A stretch of 5,618 nt of DNA. It comes from DASPMP01 sp035626995 (GTDB taxonomy: Bacteria; Gemmatimonadota; Gemmatimonadetes; Gemmatimonadales; Gemmatimonadaceae). The DNA lies in NCBI GenBank assembly GCA_035626995.1, contig DASPMP010000121.1, forward strand, positions 1 to 5,618, read 5' to 3'. Every line of letters begins with the position of its first letter. The first letter of the stretch is position 1. The position numbers and the translations under genes are program-made. This document shows, in pieces, positions 5,407-5,618 of this stretch. The notes beneath the pieces are model-generated. The model was not told where the DNA came from. It saw nothing but the letters and a program-made list of their open reading frames with translations, and did not search any database.

Positions 5407-5618
5407 GTCAAGCCGCACGGGCGATTAGGATCGCTTCGCTCGGAGTCCGTTGCCGGACGTCCACGGGCGACCTATCAACGTCGTAGTCTTCGACGGCCCT
5501 TCAGGAGGCTCAAGGCCTCGGGAGAGTTCATCTTGGGGCGTGCTTCCCACTTAGATGCATTCAGCGGTTATCACAGCCGATCATCGCTACCCGGCGTTGC
5601 AGCTGGCGCCACAGCCGG
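5404..5618 (-). rRNA. rrl: 23S ribosomal RNA, 3' end (partial)
   Basis: The minus strand matches the last ~215 bases of 23S rRNA (end of domain VI). Recognisable stretches include GCATCTAAGTGGGAAGC, CCCCAAGATGAACTCTCCC, CTCCTGAAGG, CGAAGACTACGACGTTGATA and CCTAATCGCCCGTGCGGCTT. The 5' part of the gene lies beyond the window. The 3' end is placed by comparison with the E. coli end and is accurate to a few bases. The 23S-5S order on one strand is the standard rRNA operon order. Confidence 0.96.

Overview
All genes in this window read on the minus strand, so transcription runs from high to low coordinates. The DNA is GC-rich, as is usual for a free-living bacterium. Likely lineage: Gemmatimonadota or a relative in the FCB group. 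I infer this from the high GC, the LysS form with an insertion before its RYRQRY segment, and the zinc-ribbon/GGDEF gene pair. It rests on memory of families, not a search, and is tentative.

Layout in transcription order. The window opens inside the 3' end of a 23S rRNA gene (5618 to about 5404). A 108-base spacer with a trailer hairpin follows, then a 5S rRNA gene (about 5295-5180) and a clear intrinsic terminator (5170-5133). Next comes a nearly perfect 26-bp inverted repeat (5053-5130), which ends 14 bases before era (5038-4160), a ribosome-assembly GTPase. A 92-base gap holds a good sigma70-type promoter (TTGACG, 17 bases, TATCTT) among four copies of a TCACTT motif. It drives a degenerate-receiver/GGDEF protein (4067-3057). 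That gene overlaps by GTGA a gene for a zinc-ribbon, proline-rich protein (3060-1888). After 79 bases with a GC-rich hairpin comes prfB (1808-698), which carries an intact programmed +1 frameshift site. Its stop overlaps the GTG start of lysS (701-1), which leaves the window before its end.

How the genes fit together. Most of the window is translation machinery: rRNA, Era, peptide chain release factor 2 and lysyl-tRNA synthetase. prfB-lysS is a widespread pair and here appears translationally coupled. Set into this is a two-gene unit of unknown role with its own promoter: a GGDEF protein (GGDDF variant, no I-site, pseudo-receiver) and a zinc-ribbon protein with a long Pro/Ala linker and a conserved-looking helical C-terminus. 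This unit is the part least explained by known biology. The long hairpin before era is the most striking non-coding structure. I found no mobile element gene, CRISPR array or tRNA.
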